A DNA stretch of 36,933 nucleotides. Source: Chloroflexota bacterium (lineage in GTDB: Bacteria; Chloroflexota; Anaerolineae; Promineifilales; Promineifilaceae). A model generated the notes under the pieces. The model was not told the origin of the DNA. It saw only the letters and a list, made by a program, of their open reading frames with translations, and ran no database searches. The position numbers were made by a program, and so were the translations under genes. The stretch covers positions 1-36,933 of the forward strand of contig JABFFZ010000057.1 of the NCBI GenBank assembly GCA_013112725.1. Direction: 5' to 3'. Position 1 is the first letter of the stretch; each line of letters begins with the position of its first letter. Shown piece by piece: positions 36,338-36,933 of the stretch.

Positions 36338-36933
36338 ATGGCAGAAGTGCAGTATTATCAGAACGATCCCCGCTGGAAAGACATCAAAATTGGCACAGAC
36401 CAGTATATGACCATTGGCATGGTGGGCTGTTTGCTCACCAGTATGACGATGGTGATGAACCACTTTGGCGCCAATGAAACGCCGTTGACATTAAACCAGA
36501 AGATGATTGGTAGCGGTGGTTATAATGGCGCGTGGATTAAATCGGCCTCAGTGCCGGGACAGTTCCCGGCGTTGGGCGTCAAACGCCAGCGGTATGTGGA
36601 ATGTAAAAACCCCATCCCTGCGCCTATGGCCGATATTGACATGGGGCTGGCAGCCGGATCGCTGGTGGTGGTGCAGGTAGATCGGGAAGATGACCGCGCT
36701 TTTGAAGAGGAAGATGGGCATTGGGTGGTGCTGACGAAAAAGGTAGGCGACGATTACCAGATGTGGGACCCCTGGCAGAAACAAGGCGCGCCGGAGACGC
36801 TGGTGGGCCGTTATGGCTTTGGCAACAAACGGCCCGAAGAGATCATCCAGAAGGTGATCTGGCATGGCACGGGCGACCTGCCCAAAGCGGAAGACAAACC
36901 GGCTGTGCCTGCCGCCCCGGCTGCGCCCACAGC
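36338..36933 (+). CDS. C39-like cysteine peptidase family protein (partial, runs off the right edge)
   Basis: ATG 36338 follows TGGAGG (36321-36326). The frame is open for 198 codons to the window end with no stop, so the C-terminus is missing. The N-terminus AEVQYYQNDPRWKDIKIGTD and MTIGMVGCLLTSMTMVMNHF match the peptidase_C39_2 pattern: the catalytic Cys is in VGCLLTSMTM, the His in EDGHWVVLTKK, and the Asp in YQMWDPWQK. The visible end is a Pro/Ala-rich linker (KPAVPAAPAAPT), suggesting a further domain beyond the window. No signal peptide is visible at this start, which is odd for an exported peptidase, so the module may be cytoplasmic or part of a multi-domain protein. Confidence 0.83.
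   Translation, partial: MAEVQYYQNDPRWKDIKIGTDQYMTIGMVGCLLTSMTMVMNHFGANETPLTLNQKMIGSGGYNGAWIKSASVPGQFPALGVKRQRYVECKNPIPAPMADIDMGLAAGSLVVVQVDREDDRAFEEEDGHWVVLTKKVGDDYQMWDPWQKQGAPETLVGRYGFGNKRPEEIIQKVIWHGTGDLPKAEDKPAVPAAPAAPT

Overview
The window looks like about 37 kb of chromosome from a Chloroflexota bacterium, probably of the Anaerolineae/Ardenticatenia/Caldilineae type. This is inferred from the character of the proteins and was not tested by a search: a split complex I operon with two NuoM copies, Thr/Pro-rich linkers on LysM and Ig-like proteins, a eukaryote-type UDP-glucose pyrophosphorylase, and a PTPS-related membrane protein. No rRNA, tRNA or CRISPR array was seen.

Layout. (1) 1-213 is the 3' end of an unidentified membrane protein. 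(2) 500-10381 is a membrane-arm complex I cluster, nuoA-H-J-K-L-M-M-N. The peripheral-arm genes nuoB-G and nuoI are absent and must lie elsewhere. (3) 10452-13143 is an Fo-only ATP synthase operon with its own sigma70-like promoter: atpI-like, atpB, atpE, atpF. AtpF carries a delta-like C-terminal domain, and no F1 genes follow. Three consecutive hairpins close the operon. (4) 13283-16517 holds an alkaline-phosphatase-superfamily phosphodiesterase, a CDP-alcohol phosphatidyltransferase and an Lgt with an inserted domain that resembles the RNA polymerase alpha C-terminal domain. (5) 16524-18232 is a compact, AT-richer controller-regulated restriction-modification island. Methylase and endonuclease are convergent, and each is broken by a single extra T. 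A small XRE controller gene and two pairs of TATCCC-N5-GGGATA-like operators complete it. (6) 18327-22845 holds an ABC exporter pair, a MATE/ANKH-like transporter and an MBL-fold hydrolase. (7) 22865-25005 holds a minus-strand zinc-ribbon/LysM protein and a divergent OsmC-like protein, with a 31-bp perfect inverted repeat between them. (8) 25061-30275 holds sucCD with a structured leader, a large polytopic PTPS-related protein and rsmD. (9) 30394-33067 (minus strand) holds an Ig-like membrane protein, a purine nucleoside phosphorylase and a tyrosine recombinase. (10) 33576-36933 holds a TPR protein, a eukaryote-type UDP-sugar pyrophosphorylase, a universal stress protein and a truncated C39-like peptidase.

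Over these genes lie three kinds of non-coding signal. The palindromic octamer ACGGCCGT occurs about 54 times, against an expectation of roughly 0.6; it appears in all reading frames and in spacers, much as HIP1 does in cyanobacteria. Many gene junctions carry their own quasi-palindromic, short-period fold-back spacer. Three small non-autonomous insertion elements with target-site duplications are present: two copies of one 95-bp family and one 116-bp element of another family between atpB and atpE.

Functionally, the left third encodes the proton-translocating membrane parts of respiration (complex I arm plus ATP synthase Fo). sucCD supplies the succinyl-CoA step of the TCA cycle. Most other genes serve the envelope and lipids (Lgt, CDP-alcohol transferase, LysM protein, UDP-glucose synthesis, exporters).
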